Of a stretch of DNA of 64,000 bases, positions 34,506 to 43,154 are shown one piece after another. The position numbers and the translations under genes are program-made. Every line of letters starts with the position of its first letter. Position 1 is the first letter of the stretch. The stretch spans positions 124,001 through 188,000 of the forward strand of contig NZ_JANZYO010000004.1 of assembly GCF_025506335.1 (NCBI RefSeq). The letters run 5' to 3'. The stretch comes from Mumia quercus. GTDB taxonomy: Bacteria > Actinomycetota > Actinomycetes > Propionibacteriales > Nocardioidaceae. The notes beneath the pieces were generated by a model. The model was not told the origin of the DNA, did not search any database, and was given only the letters and a program-made list of their open reading frames with translations.

Positions 34506-36277
34506 GGGAGGAGCTCCTCGGGGACGTCGACGACACGGGCACGGAGCCACTCGCCCAGCGCCTTGGCCTGGGGGTCGAAGCGGGTGGATGCGGCAACCCC
34601 GTCACCGAGGAAGCCGTGCGCGACCACGTTGACGGCGCGCAGGTTGGGCAGCGGGTGGATCTCGAGGTCGAGGTCGGCCGCCTCGGGGATCAATGTCCTG
34701 AAGGTCTCGGCGTCGAGCAGCTCGACCAGCCACGCGTACGCCGCGTCGGGGTCGGCGACGTCGCTGCGGACCCAGACGCCGACGTTGGCGTCGCCGCCCT
34801 TGTCGCCGCTGCGGGTGTGGACCACCCGCCCCAGCGGCACCGCTCGCGAGTCACCGCGTGCGGGGTCGCGAGTCACCGCGGGTGCGGAATCCTCTCGCGA
34901 GTGTGCGCGAGGTGACTCGCGAGTGTGCGCGGGGTGACTCGCGAGCGTGGAAGTGGGGGCGGGGATGTCGAGGCGGGTGCCGTCGGCGAGCACCACGGTG
35001 TGCGGGACGACCTCCTGCGGGACGTAGGCCGGGGTGTAGACCCCGTACGGCGTCCCCGCCGCGGGCGGCCGGGTGACGGTGAAGCCGGGGTACGACGCGA
35101 GGGCGAGCTCGACCGCCGCGGAGGAGAACGCGCGCCCGACCGGGTCGGGAGACATCGCCTTCACGTGGCAGCGCAGGAGCGCGGTCGCGCGTCCCTGCGT
35201 CTCGGGGTCCTCGACGTCGGTGCGGTCGAGGTCCCAGACGACCTCGTCGGGTATCCCCGCCGGCGACTGCGCGAGGGCGTCCTCGACCTGCAGCCGCACC
35301 AGCGCGGCCTTCTCCTCGATGTCGAGCCCGGTCAGCACGAACTCGACGCTGTTGCGGAAACCGCCGAAGGAGTTGAGCGCGACCTTCGTCGTCGCCGGCG
35401 GAGCGGACCCGCGCACTCCGGACACCGCCACCCTGTCCTCGCCGTCCTGCGTGAGGACGACCGAGTCCAGGTGGGTGACGACGTCAGGGCCGGCGTACGC
35501 GGGGCCGCCGATCTCGTACACGAGCTGCGCCGTGACGGTGTCGACGGAGACGACGCCTCCGGTCCCCTCGTGCTTGGTGATGACGCTGCTGCCGTCGGCG
35601 GCGATCTCGGCGATCGGGAAGCCGGGGTGCAGCATCGTCTTGGGGTCGAGCGTCGCGAATCCGGAGAAGTTGCCGCCGGTCGCCTGCGCCCCGCACTCGA
35701 CGACGTGACCGGCGACGACGGCGCCGGCGAGGGCGTCGTAGTCCTCGCGCCCCCACCCGTACGCGTGGATCGCCGGTCCGACGACGACCGAGGCGTCGGT
35801 GACGCGGCCGGTCACGACGACGTCCGCACCGGCGTCGAGGGCGGCGGCGATGCCGAACGCGCCCAGGTAGGCGTTGGCGGTGATCGGCGGCTGCCCGCCG
35901 TGGCCGACGAGGCCGAGCTCGTCGGCCCGCGGCCGCAGGTCGTCGCCCTCGACGTGGGCGACGACGATGTCGAGACCCTGCTCGGAGGCGATCTCGCGCA
36001 GCTTCTCGGCGAGGCCTGCCGGGTTGAGGCCGCCGGCGTTGGTGACGATCCGGACGCCGCGCTCCTTCGCCAGGCCCATGCAGTCGGTCATCTGGCGGAC
36101 GAACGTCTTGGCGTAGCCGAGCGAGGCGTCCTTCATCCGGTCGCGGCCGAGGATGAGCATCGTGAGCTCGGCAAGGTAGTCGCCGGTCAGGTAGTCGAGG
36201 TCGCCGTCGGTCAGCATCTCCCGCATGGCGGCGAGACGGTCACCGTAGAAGCCGGAGCAGTTGCCGATGCGGATCAT
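34502..36277 (-). CDS. atuA: Acyclic terpene utilisation family protein AtuA, with repeat insertion
   Basis: The 591-residue protein matches the AtuA (DUF1446) family: it opens IRIGNCSGFYGDRLAAM, continues with VVTGRVTDASVVVGPA and a GGVVSVDTVTAQLVYEIGGP segment, and ends with the smaller C-terminal domain (HTRSGDKGGDANVGVWV). AtuA is required for citronellol/geraniol growth in Pseudomonas, but its chemistry is not settled. Residues about 443-478 (HTRESPRAHSRED and flanking low-complexity sequence) are encoded by short DNA repeats and sit exactly between the two domains. GGAGGG lies seven bases before the ATG. Start overlaps the TIGR03084 gene's stop. Confidence 0.88.
   Translation of the reverse strand: MIRIGNCSGFYGDRLAAMREMLTDGDLDYLTGDYLAELTMLILGRDRMKDASLGYAKTFVRQMTDCMGLAKERGVRIVTNAGGLNPAGLAEKLREIASEQGLDIVVAHVEGDDLRPRADELGLVGHGGQPPITANAYLGAFGIAAALDAGADVVVTGRVTDASVVVGPAIHAYGWGREDYDALAGAVVAGHVVECGAQATGGNFSGFATLDPKTMLHPGFPIAEIAADGSSVITKHEGTGGVVSVDTVTAQLVYEIGGPAYAGPDVVTHLDSVVLTQDGEDRVAVSGVRGSAPPATTKVALNSFGGFRNSVEFVLTGLDIEEKAALVRLQVEDALAQSPAGIPDEVVWDLDRTDVEDPETQGRATALLRCHVKAMSPDPVGRAFSSAAVELALASYPGFTVTRPPAAGTPYGVYTPAYVPQEVVPHTVVLADGTRLDIPAPTSTLASHPAHTRESPRAHSREDSAPAVTRDPARGDSRAVPLGRVVHTRSGDKGGDANVGVWVRSDVADPDAAYAWLVELLDAETFRTLIPEAADLDLEIHPLPNLRAVNVVAHGFLGDGVAASTRFDPQAKALGEWLRARVVDVPEELLP
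34844..34944. repeat. Cluster of TCGCGAGTCACC repeats inside atuA
   Basis: TCGCGAGTCACC occurs at 34844 and 34866 (22-base spacing). Then a 22-base unit starting TCGCGAGTGTGCGCG is repeated at 34895 and 34917, carrying the inverse core GGTGACTCGCGA at 34911 and 34933. The region is thus two copies in each orientation. Matching cores flank the flavodoxin gene 30 kb away (4306-4357, 4904-4936). Confidence 0.9.
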
Positions 36278-37131
36278 GCCGCGCCCTCCCCGGTCTGCTT
36301 GCTTCCGCGCGGCTGCGGGTCGGGACCCGGGAGCCCGGCGAAGGCCTGGATGATGTCGAGCCACTCGTCGGCGGCGTCGCCGTGGGCGACGACGTCGACG
36401 TCGTCGCGGGTACGGCGGCGGGTGGCGAGCAGCGCGAAGTCGTAGCCGTCACCGGTCACGCGGTCGGTCGCGTCCTCCGGCCCCCAGGCCCAGGTCTCGC
36501 CGTCGGTCCCGACGAGCTCGACGCGCACGGGCGTGGACGGGATCTCCCGACCGCGGACGAGGTAGGCGAAGCCGCGGGTACGGAAGCCGAGGTTGGCGAC
36601 GTGCTTGGCCCGCGCCGTGCGCGGGAGCTCGATGCCGAACGCCTCGGCGACGTCGCGGCCGTGGGCCCAGGTCTCCATGAGGCGCGCGGTCGCCATCGAC
36701 GCCGGGCTCATCGGCGGGCCGAACCACGCGATCTTCTCGCCCGCGGGCACCGCACGCAGCGCGTCGGCGAGCGCGCGGCGTCCCTCGCGCCACGTGGCGA
36801 GGAGCTCCTGGGGGGTGAGCGCGGCGAGGCGGTCGGCCTCGGCGTCGACGTAGCCGGTCGGGTTGTCGACCGCGTTCTTGATCAGCGTCGCGAACGCCTC
36901 GCCACCCTCGATCGCCGCCAGCGAGGCGCTGTCGGTCCAGTGGAGGTGCGCGATCTGGTGCGCGACGTCCCAGCCTGGCGCGGGCGTCGGGGTGGCCCAG
37001 CCGTCGTCGTCGAGGCCGGCCACGATCGCGTCGAGCTCCTGGCTCTCGGCGTCGAGGTCGGCGAGCACGGACTCGAGGACCGCGGAGCGGCTCGGGTCGG
37101 CGGTCGGGTCGGGCGAGTTTTCGGTGCTCAT
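36274..37131 (-). CDS. TIGR03084-family DinB-like protein
   Basis: The 285-residue protein has the DinB/mycothiol-dependent maleylpyruvate isomerase-like helical N-domain, with the metal-ligand segment WDVAHQIAHLHWTD (about residues 63-76), a METWAHGRD segment carrying another possible His ligand, and a C-terminal beta part. TIGR03084 proteins are conserved in actinobacteria, often beside AtuA genes; a mycothiol- or metal-dependent role in acyl-CoA or terpene acid catabolism is a guess. It overlaps the TetR stop by one base and atuA by four. Confidence 0.82.
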   Translation of the reverse strand: MSTENSPDPTADPSRSAVLESVLADLDAESQELDAIVAGLDDDGWATPTPAPGWDVAHQIAHLHWTDSASLAAIEGGEAFATLIKNAVDNPTGYVDAEADRLAALTPQELLATWREGRRALADALRAVPAGEKIAWFGPPMSPASMATARLMETWAHGRDVAEAFGIELPRTARAKHVANLGFRTRGFAYLVRGREIPSTPVRVELVGTDGETWAWGPEDATDRVTGDGYDFALLATRRRTRDDVDVVAHGDAADEWLDIIQAFAGLPGPDPQPRGSKQTGEGAA

Positions 37132-37730
37132 CAGCGTTCCAGCTCCGTGTCGAGGGTGATCGCCCACGCGTCGAGGATCGACGTGCGGCGTGCGGTGTCG
37201 TCTGAGAGAGAGGCGGCGAGCCCGAGCCCGCGCATGAGGTCGAGCGTCGCCTGCACGAGCTGCCGGTTGCGGCCGCGGTTGTCGTCGATGCCCAGCAGGT
37301 CGACGGCGTACGCGTGCACCTCGCGGCCGACGCGGCGCTCCAGCGGACCGACCGCGGCGCGCAGCTCGTCGTCGGTGCGCGCGGCGACCCACAGCTCGAG
37401 CGCGGCGAAGAAGACCGGGGAGACGAACTGGGCGGCGAGGACGTCGAGGACCGCCCGCGTACGCCCCTGGGCGGGCAGGGCCTGGACAGCGGCGGCGAGC
37501 TCCTCGCGGCGTCGCTCGGTCAGGTGCTCGACCGCGGCGATGACGAGGGCCTGCTTGCTCGGGAAGTGGTGCAGCTGGGCGCCTCGGGAGACACCCGCGC
37601 GTTGGGAGACGACGGTCGTGCTCGTCCCGGACCAGCCGAGCTCGACGAGCGAGTCGACGGTCGCCTCGAGCAGCCGCTGGCGCATCAGCCGGCTGCGTTC
37701 ACCCTGCGGGGTCCGTGTGGTCGCCGTCAC
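37131..37730 (-). CDS. TetR-family regulator at the head of the acyl-CoA carboxylase operon
   Basis: The 199-residue protein has a TetR helix-turn-helix (TVDSLVELGWSGTSTTVVSQRAGVSRGAQLHHFPSK spacing, about residues 24-60) and a helical ligand-binding domain. It is the first gene of the leftward operon and probably represses it until an acyl-CoA intermediate binds. The GTG at 37730 is chosen because a promoter (TTGACT, 17 bases, TGATGA) would start transcription at or next to it, giving a leaderless mRNA; a TTG seven codons earlier is possible but would lie inside the promoter. Confidence 0.82.
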   Translation of the reverse strand: MTATTRTPQGERSRLMRQRLLEATVDSLVELGWSGTSTTVVSQRAGVSRGAQLHHFPSKQALVIAAVEHLTERRREELAAAVQALPAQGRTRAVLDVLAAQFVSPVFFAALELWVAARTDDELRAAVGPLERRVGREVHAYAVDLLGIDDNRGRNRQLVQATLDLMRGLGLAASLSDDTARRTSILDAWAITLDTELER

Positions 37731-37737
37731 CGTGCCA

Positions 37738-37766
37738 TCATCACTCGCCAACTAACAAACAGTCAA
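37738..37766 (-). promoter_or_regulatory. Promoter of the TetR/atuA/carboxylase operon
   Basis: On the minus strand TTGACT (37761-37766) is followed after 17 bases by TGATGA (37738-37743); the GTG start is seven bases further on. The spacer holds the AT-rich ACT-N7-AGT element (GACTGTTTGTTAGTT), which could be the TetR operator. Confidence 0.5.
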
Positions 37767-37834
37767 CCCTGTCTTTTTCTGCGAGACGGCAAAAGCCGGT
37801 CGAGCCGCCGCGTCGCTCCCCCTACGCTGACCCC

Positions 37835-38659
37835 GTGCGCATCGCGTCTCTGCACCTCTATCCCGTCAAGTCCACCGCCGCCCACGACGTGGACCGCGCC
37901 ACGGTCGAGCCGTGGGGACTGGCCGGCGACAGACGGTGGCTCGTGGTGGGTCCGGACGGACACAAGGTCGACGCCATCGCACACCCCCGGATCCTGTCGG
38001 TGCGTGCGACCCCCACGGTCGACGGGCTTCTCCTGCGGGCCGACGGGCTCGCCGAGCTGGCGGTCGCCCGACCGGTCCACGGCACGCCGGTGCCCGTCGG
38101 CGTGTCCCGGCTCGAGACCCTGCGGTACGCGGGGCGCCACGCCGAGGCCTGGATGTCCAAGGCGATCGGCACGCCCGCACGACTCGTGTGGCTGGACGAT
38201 CCGCAGCGGCGTCCGATGTCGCTGTCCCACGGGGGGACGGGCAGCGAGCCGCTGTCGCTCGCCGACACCGCACCGATCCTGCTCACCACCACGCCCTCGC
38301 TCGCCCGGCTCGACGAGTGGATCGCCGAGACGTCGGACCACGCCCCGCTCGCGATGGCCCGCTTCCGCCCCAACGTCGTCGTCGAGGCGGACCCCGACGA
38401 GCTCGCGCCGTTCGCGGAGGACCGGTGGCGGACCGTTCTGCTGGGCGACGTGCCCTTCCGCTTCGCCGAGCTGTGCGACCGCTGCGCGATCACGCTCGTC
38501 GATCCGCAGACCCTCGAACGCGGGCACGAGCCCATCCGTACCTTGGCCCGCCGGCGCAAGTGGGACGGAGTCACGTGGTTCGGCGTGCGGATGGCGCCGA
38601 CGGCCATCGGCACCCTCGAGGTCGGCGCCCCGGTGACGGTGACCCGCGCACTACCGTGA
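37835..38659 (+). CDS. MOSC domain protein with N-terminal beta-barrel domain
   Basis: The 274-residue protein has the MOSC_N beta-barrel (IASLHLYPVKS, WGLAGDRRWLVV) and a C-terminal MOSC domain (RFRPNVVVE, CDRC, a late LGVR-like FGVRM). The family includes molybdenum-cofactor sulfurase C-termini and mARC amidoxime reductases, which bind Moco; the Cys of CDRC is at the usual cofactor Cys position. No partner gene is nearby. TACGCT (37823-37828) lies seven bases before the GTG, the pattern of a leaderless actinobacterial promoter. Confidence 0.85.
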   Translation: MRIASLHLYPVKSTAAHDVDRATVEPWGLAGDRRWLVVGPDGHKVDAIAHPRILSVRATPTVDGLLLRADGLAELAVARPVHGTPVPVGVSRLETLRYAGRHAEAWMSKAIGTPARLVWLDDPQRRPMSLSHGGTGSEPLSLADTAPILLTTTPSLARLDEWIAETSDHAPLAMARFRPNVVVEADPDELAPFAEDRWRTVLLGDVPFRFAELCDRCAITLVDPQTLERGHEPIRTLARRRKWDGVTWFGVRMAPTAIGTLEVGAPVTVTRALP

Positions 38660-38663
38660 CCGC

Positions 38664-39651
38664 ATGCGCGAGCGCGAGATCACCACGCCTGTCGACCTCT
38701 GCCGTCCCGACGGGCGCCTGAACCCCGACGCGGTCGGCTGGACGCGCCGGCCGCTGCACCGCGCGAACCTCCGCGGCTGGGGCCGGACGAAGCGGTGGGA
38801 GTACTGGGGAGTCGTCTCCCCCACGCACGTGATCGGTCTCCAGGTGGCGTCGCTGGACTACGCGGCGGTGCACGGCCTGTACGTCCTCGACCGCCGCAGC
38901 GGCGAGGAGTGGCGTCACGACGCGACGGTCCCGCTCGGCCGCGGCGTCGTCCTTCCCGACCGCGCCGGCAGCGGGCGCGTCGCCGTCGTCGCCGGCGACC
39001 TGACGGTCGACATCGAGCAGCCGACCGCGGGGACGACCGGGCCGACGACGATCCGCGCGACCGCGCCTCGGATCTCCGTGGCGCTCACCGTCGATCAGCC
39101 CGAGGGCCACGAGTCGATGGGGGTCGTGGTGCCGTGGAGCCGGCGGCGGTTCCAATACACGGTGAAGGACCTCGCCCGCCCTGCCCGCGGCACGCTCGGG
39201 ATCGACGGCGTCGCCCACCCGGTCACCGACGCGTACGCCGTGCTCGACCACGGACGCGGCGTGTGGCCGTACCGGATGACGTGGAACTGGGGCGCCGGAT
39301 CCGGCCCCGGAGGCGACGCCGTCCAGCTCGGCGGCCGCTGGACCGACGGCACCGGCTCGACCGAGAACGCCCTCGTCGTCGGCGGCACTGTCCACAAGAT
39401 CGGCGCGCCGCTCACCTGGTCGTACGACCGCGACGACTGGCGGGCGCCGTGGCGCGTCACGGGCGACGGCGCCCGCCGCGACCTTCCTCCCCGAGCACGT
39501 CCGCGTGGCTCGTACGGAGCTCGTCGTCCTCGGCAGCTCCACCCACCAGGCCTTCGGCACCTGGACGGGGTCCGCACGGGCCGACGACGGGACCACGCTG
39601 GCTCTCGACGGCCTCGTCGGGTGGGCGGAGGAGGCCCGTAACCGCTGGTGA
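38664..39651 (+). pseudogene. DUF2804 protein, C-terminus broken by a frameshift
   Basis: The first 270 or so codons encode a good DUF2804 protein (LCRPDGRLNPDAVGW start, HGRGVWPYRMTWNW, WSYDRDDWRAPWRVTGDG). After about 39478 the reading frame becomes Arg/Pro-rich nonsense and stops at 39641. From 39481 a different frame (shifted by one base) continues with a fitting C-terminus, TFLPEHVRVARTELVVLG and ending WAEEARNRW at 39651. One extra base in the GC-rich stretch 39470-39480 explains this. It is either a recent mutation or a sequencing error. The role of DUF2804 is unknown. Confidence 0.8.
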
Positions 39652-39723
39652 GCGCGGGTGTCCTGCGCGAACCCCCTCGCGTGGTTACAGTCACCGCAGA
39701 TTCACATGGCGATCGGGGGAACG

Positions 39724-42018
39724 ATGTCAGGGGACGATTCAGCAGGAGCGGCGGACTCCGCCGCACGGCTGACCCTGGAGCAGAAGGCGTCGCTGACGTC
39801 CGGCAGCGACTTCTGGCACACGCAGCCGGTCGAGGAGGCCGACGTCCCGGCGATCATGATGGCCGACGGGCCGACAGGGCTGCGCAAGCAGGCAGGTGAA
39901 CCCGGTCTCTCGCTCGGGATGGGGAAGAGCGTGCCCGCGACCTGCTTCCCCACGGCGACGTCGCTGGGCTCCTCGTGGGACCCCGACCTCGTCGAGCGCG
40001 TGGCCGCCGCGATCGCGCGCGAGGCCCGCGCCGAGGGCGTCTCGGTCATCCTCGCGCCGGGGGTCAACATCAAGCGATCGCCGCTGTGCGGCCGCAACTT
40101 CGAGTACCTCTCGGAGGACCCGTACCTCTCGGGCGAGCTCGGACTGGCGTTCGTGCGTGGCCTGCAGGCCGAAGGCGTCGGCGCCTCGGTCAAGCACTTC
40201 GCCGCCAACAACGCCGAGACCGACCGCATGAGGGTGTCGGCCGACGTCGACGAGCGGACGCTCCACGAGATCTACCTCGCCGCGTTCGAACGGGTCGTCA
40301 CCGCAGGCGACCCGTGGACGGTGATGGCCTCGTACAACAAGGTCAACGGCACCTATGCCACCGAGAACGCCTGGCTGCTGCGCGAGGTGCTGCGCGACAC
40401 GTGGGGGTTCGACGGCGTGGTGGTCTCCGACTGGGGTGCCGTGCACGACCGCGTCGCCGCGCTGCGCGGAGGCACCGACCTCGCGATGCCGCCCTTCGGC
40501 GACGACGAGGTGGTCGTCGAGGCGGTACGCGGCGGGACGCTCGAGGAGGGCGTCCTCGACGAGGCCGTACGCCGAGTGCTGGCGCTGGTCGACCGCGCCG
40601 GCGAGGCGGCCGAGGCCAACACCCACACGCTGGACCCGCACGCGCTCGCCCGTGAGGCAGCCGTCGCCGGATCGGTGCTGCTCAAGAACGAGCCCGTCGG
40701 TGGCGCACCGCTGCTGCCCTTGAGCGAGTCGGCGGAGGTGGTGGTCGTCGGCGAGCTCGCCCGTACCCCTCGCTTCCAAGGCTCCGGCTCGTCGCGGGTG
40801 AACCCGACGCGCGTCGACGTCCCGCTCGACGCGCTGCGCGAGACCTGGGGCGACGACGTGCCGTTCGCCGCCGGCTACACGCTCGACGGGAGCCCGGAGG
40901 AGGACCGCGCGTTGCGCGCCGAGGCCGTCGAGGCCGCGCGAGGCGGGCGTACGGTCGTCTGCCTGCTGGGCCTGCCGGAGTCGTACGAGTCGGAGGGGTA
41001 CGACCGGAACCACCTCGACCTGCCGCCCGCGCAGGTCGAGCTCGTCCAAGAGCTCGTGGCGGTGAACCCGCGGGTCGTCGTGGTGCTCGCCAACGGCGGC
41101 ATCGTCACGCCCGTCGCCTGGTCGCGCGAGGTCCCTGCGCTGCTCGAGACGTGGCTGGCCGGGCAGGCCGTCGGGTCGGCGATCGCCGAGGTGCTCAGCG
41201 GGCGCGCCGAGCCGACCGGCAGGCTGGCCGAGACGATCCCGTTCCGGCTGGAGGACACGCCTGCGTTCCTCGACTTCCCTGGCCACCTCGGACACTCGCG
41301 GTACGGGGAGGGTGTCTTCGTCGGCTACCGGTACTACGACGTGAAGCGCATCCCGCCGGCCTACCCGTTCGGCCACGGCCTGGGCTACACGACGTTCTCG
41401 CAGGGTGACCTCTCGGTCGAGGTCACCGGCAGCGGGGACGAGGTGCGGGCGAGCGTCTCGGTGACGGTGACGAACACCGGCGGGCGTACGGGCACGGACG
41501 TCGTGCAGGTCTACGTCAGCGACCTGGACTCCCCCGTCGCGCGCCCCGAGCGGGAGCTGAAGGGCTTCGCGAAGGTGACGCTCGAGCCCGGGGCCTCCGA
41601 GCGCGTCGAGCTGGAGCTCGGACCACGCGCGTTCGCGTACTGGCACCCTGTCCTGCGCCGCTGGGTCGTCGAGCCCGGCACGTTCACCGTCTCGGTCGGC
41701 GCCTCGGCCGCCGACCTGCGCCGCAGCGTGACGGTCACGGTGGAGGGGACCGAGATCCGTACGCCGCTGACCCCGCAGTCGACGGTGGCCGAGTGGGAGG
41801 CCGACCCTGTCGGCGGACCGCTCCTCGCGAGCGCGTTCGGCGCGCGGGGCGCCGAGCTGAAGGCCAACCCGATGGCGGCAGAGGTGCCGCTCGACGTCCT
41901 CGTGGGCCTGGCCGGCTTCCCGCGCGAGAACATCGACGCCCTCGTCGAGGCGGCGGGCGGCGCCGACACCTCAGACGACGACGCCCAGGACGACGGGGCC
42001 CAGGACGACGGGGCCTGA
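39724..42018 (+). CDS. Glycoside hydrolase family 3 beta-glucosidase-like enzyme
   Basis: The 764-residue protein has the GH3 TIM barrel with KHFAANNAET and the nucleophile Asp236 in VVVSDWGAVH, the alpha/beta sandwich domain (QGSGSSRVNPT) and a C-terminal fibronectin III-like domain (TNTGGRTGTDVVQVYVSD, LKGFAKVTLEPG). It has no signal peptide, so it would cleave beta-glucosides or related sugars in the cytoplasm. The ATG at 39724 is chosen for the GGGGGA just upstream; an earlier in-frame ATG at 39706 has no such site. The last residues are two copies of QDDGA encoded by an exact 15-base repeat. Confidence 0.9.
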   Translation: MSGDDSAGAADSAARLTLEQKASLTSGSDFWHTQPVEEADVPAIMMADGPTGLRKQAGEPGLSLGMGKSVPATCFPTATSLGSSWDPDLVERVAAAIAREARAEGVSVILAPGVNIKRSPLCGRNFEYLSEDPYLSGELGLAFVRGLQAEGVGASVKHFAANNAETDRMRVSADVDERTLHEIYLAAFERVVTAGDPWTVMASYNKVNGTYATENAWLLREVLRDTWGFDGVVVSDWGAVHDRVAALRGGTDLAMPPFGDDEVVVEAVRGGTLEEGVLDEAVRRVLALVDRAGEAAEANTHTLDPHALAREAAVAGSVLLKNEPVGGAPLLPLSESAEVVVVGELARTPRFQGSGSSRVNPTRVDVPLDALRETWGDDVPFAAGYTLDGSPEEDRALRAEAVEAARGGRTVVCLLGLPESYESEGYDRNHLDLPPAQVELVQELVAVNPRVVVVLANGGIVTPVAWSREVPALLETWLAGQAVGSAIAEVLSGRAEPTGRLAETIPFRLEDTPAFLDFPGHLGHSRYGEGVFVGYRYYDVKRIPPAYPFGHGLGYTTFSQGDLSVEVTGSGDEVRASVSVTVTNTGGRTGTDVVQVYVSDLDSPVARPERELKGFAKVTLEPGASERVELELGPRAFAYWHPVLRRWVVEPGTFTVSVGASAADLRRSVTVTVEGTEIRTPLTPQSTVAEWEADPVGGPLLASAFGARGAELKANPMAAEVPLDVLVGLAGFPRENIDALVEAAGGADTSDDDAQDDGAQDDGA
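41986..42015 (+). repeat. Two tandem 15-base repeats at the end of the GH3 gene
   Basis: CAGGACGACGGGGCC occurs at 41986-42000 and 42001-42015 and encodes QDDGA twice, directly before the stop codon. An imperfect earlier copy precedes it. Confidence 0.9.
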
Positions 42019-42019
42019 C

Positions 42020-42493
42020 CTACTCGCTGATGTCGGCGCGCTCGGCCCCGAGGGCCTCGGCCAGCGCGTCGGCGTCGACGGTGAGACCGACGCCGTGGCC
42101 GCCGCCACCGACGGAGATCGGGCCCGCGATGCTCGCATCCATCACGACAGGCCAGGCTGTGGTGCTGCCCAGGGGCGTGATCGTGCCGCGCTCGTACCCC
42201 GTGACCTCCTGCGCGGTGGCGGCGTCGGGCATCGACACGCGGTTGACGCCGAGCAGCGCGCGCAGCTTGGGCCAGGAGAACTCGCGGTCGCCCGGCACCA
42301 TGACGAAGCGGTAGTCGCCGTCGCGCACCCGCACCACGAGCGTCTTGAGCAGCGCACGCGGCGCGATGCCCCGTGCGGCCGCAGCCTCCTCGAGGGAGCG
42401 GGCGCGTCCGTGGCGCGTGACGGCGTGGTCGAGCCCGAGAGCCTCGGCAGCGGCGATCGCACGCGCCGAGCGGTCGGAGGGATCAGCAGTCAT
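42020..42493 (-). CDS. YbaK/EbsC-type aminoacyl-tRNA deacylase
   Basis: The 157-residue protein has the YbaK/ProX fold: an early DHAVTRHGRARSLEEAA helix, LKTLVVRVRDGDYRFVMVPGDRE with the catalytic-site Lys and the substrate strand, and a GGGGHGVGLTVDADAL glycine-rich end. Such proteins hydrolyse mischarged tRNAs (for example Cys-tRNA-Pro). Its stop is one base from the convergent GH3 stop. Confidence 0.85.
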   Translation of the reverse strand: MTADPSDRSARAIAAAEALGLDHAVTRHGRARSLEEAAAARGIAPRALLKTLVVRVRDGDYRFVMVPGDREFSWPKLRALLGVNRVSMPDAATAQEVTGYERGTITPLGSTTAWPVVMDASIAGPISVGGGGHGVGLTVDADALAEALGAERADISE

Positions 42494-42505
42494 GCCGCCA
42501 TCGAA

Positions 42506-43111
42506 TCACGACGGCGGAGCGGGCATCGGCCGTTCCGCCAACGCCTTCGCCACTGCCACCAGGTTGGCGGCCATCGCGCGCCCCGTCCGGTACGACCACT
42601 CGCGTCCTTCCGAGGTCTCGCTGAAGGTGGGGCCTGGCCCGGGGCCGCGGTTCCAGTACGTCCACGCCTGGCCCGGGATCGTGAACCCGATGTCGACCAA
42701 CGCCCCGGCGACCTCGGAGATGACGTGGTGCGCGCCGTCCTCGTTGCCGGTGACCACGACTCCGGCCACCTTGTCGTACGCGACCGGGCGGCCGTCGTCC
42801 CCGGTCTCGGAGATCATCGCGTCCATCCGCTCGATCGCCTGCTGGGCGAGCGAGCTGGGGTGCCCGACCCAGGTCGGCGTGGCGACGACGAGGATCTGGC
42901 TGGCCAGGATCGACTGGTGGACCCGCGGCCACTCGTCGCCCTCGCCGAGTTCCGTCGCGACCCCGTGCGCCAGCCGCAGGTCGGCGAGGCGGTACGAGGT
43001 GGTCTCGACGCCCCAGCCCTTCATCACTGCGACGACGGAGTCCGCGAGCATCTGGGTGTTCGACGGCTCGGGCGAGCGCTTCAACGAGCAGTTGAGCAGC
43101 GTGGCGTGCAC
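42506..43111 (-). CDS. NADPH-dependent FMN reductase / flavodoxin-fold oxidoreductase
   Basis: The 201-residue protein has the flavodoxin-like fold of FMN reductases: NCSLKRSPEPSNTQML near the start binds the FMN phosphate, VVATPTWVGHPSSLAQQAIERMD follows the central strand, and VVVTGNEDGAHHVISE lines the flavin. It probably reduces quinones, flavins or other small acceptors. GAGGAGG lies four bases before the GTG at 43111, which decides the start. Confidence 0.85.
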   Translation of the reverse strand: MHATLLNCSLKRSPEPSNTQMLADSVVAVMKGWGVETTSYRLADLRLAHGVATELGEGDEWPRVHQSILASQILVVATPTWVGHPSSLAQQAIERMDAMISETGDDGRPVAYDKVAGVVVTGNEDGAHHVISEVAGALVDIGFTIPGQAWTYWNRGPGPGPTFSETSEGREWSYRTGRAMAANLVAVAKALAERPMPAPPS

Positions 43112-43154
43112 GGGTCCTCCTCGGTTCGCTACCTCGAGGCGTACCCGTCCCGGC

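Noticed and set aside
34844-34944. Possible replication-origin-like iterons or CRISPR repeats
   Set aside because: Copies are in both orientations within an open coding sequence, with no AT-rich region, initiator gene or cas genes nearby.
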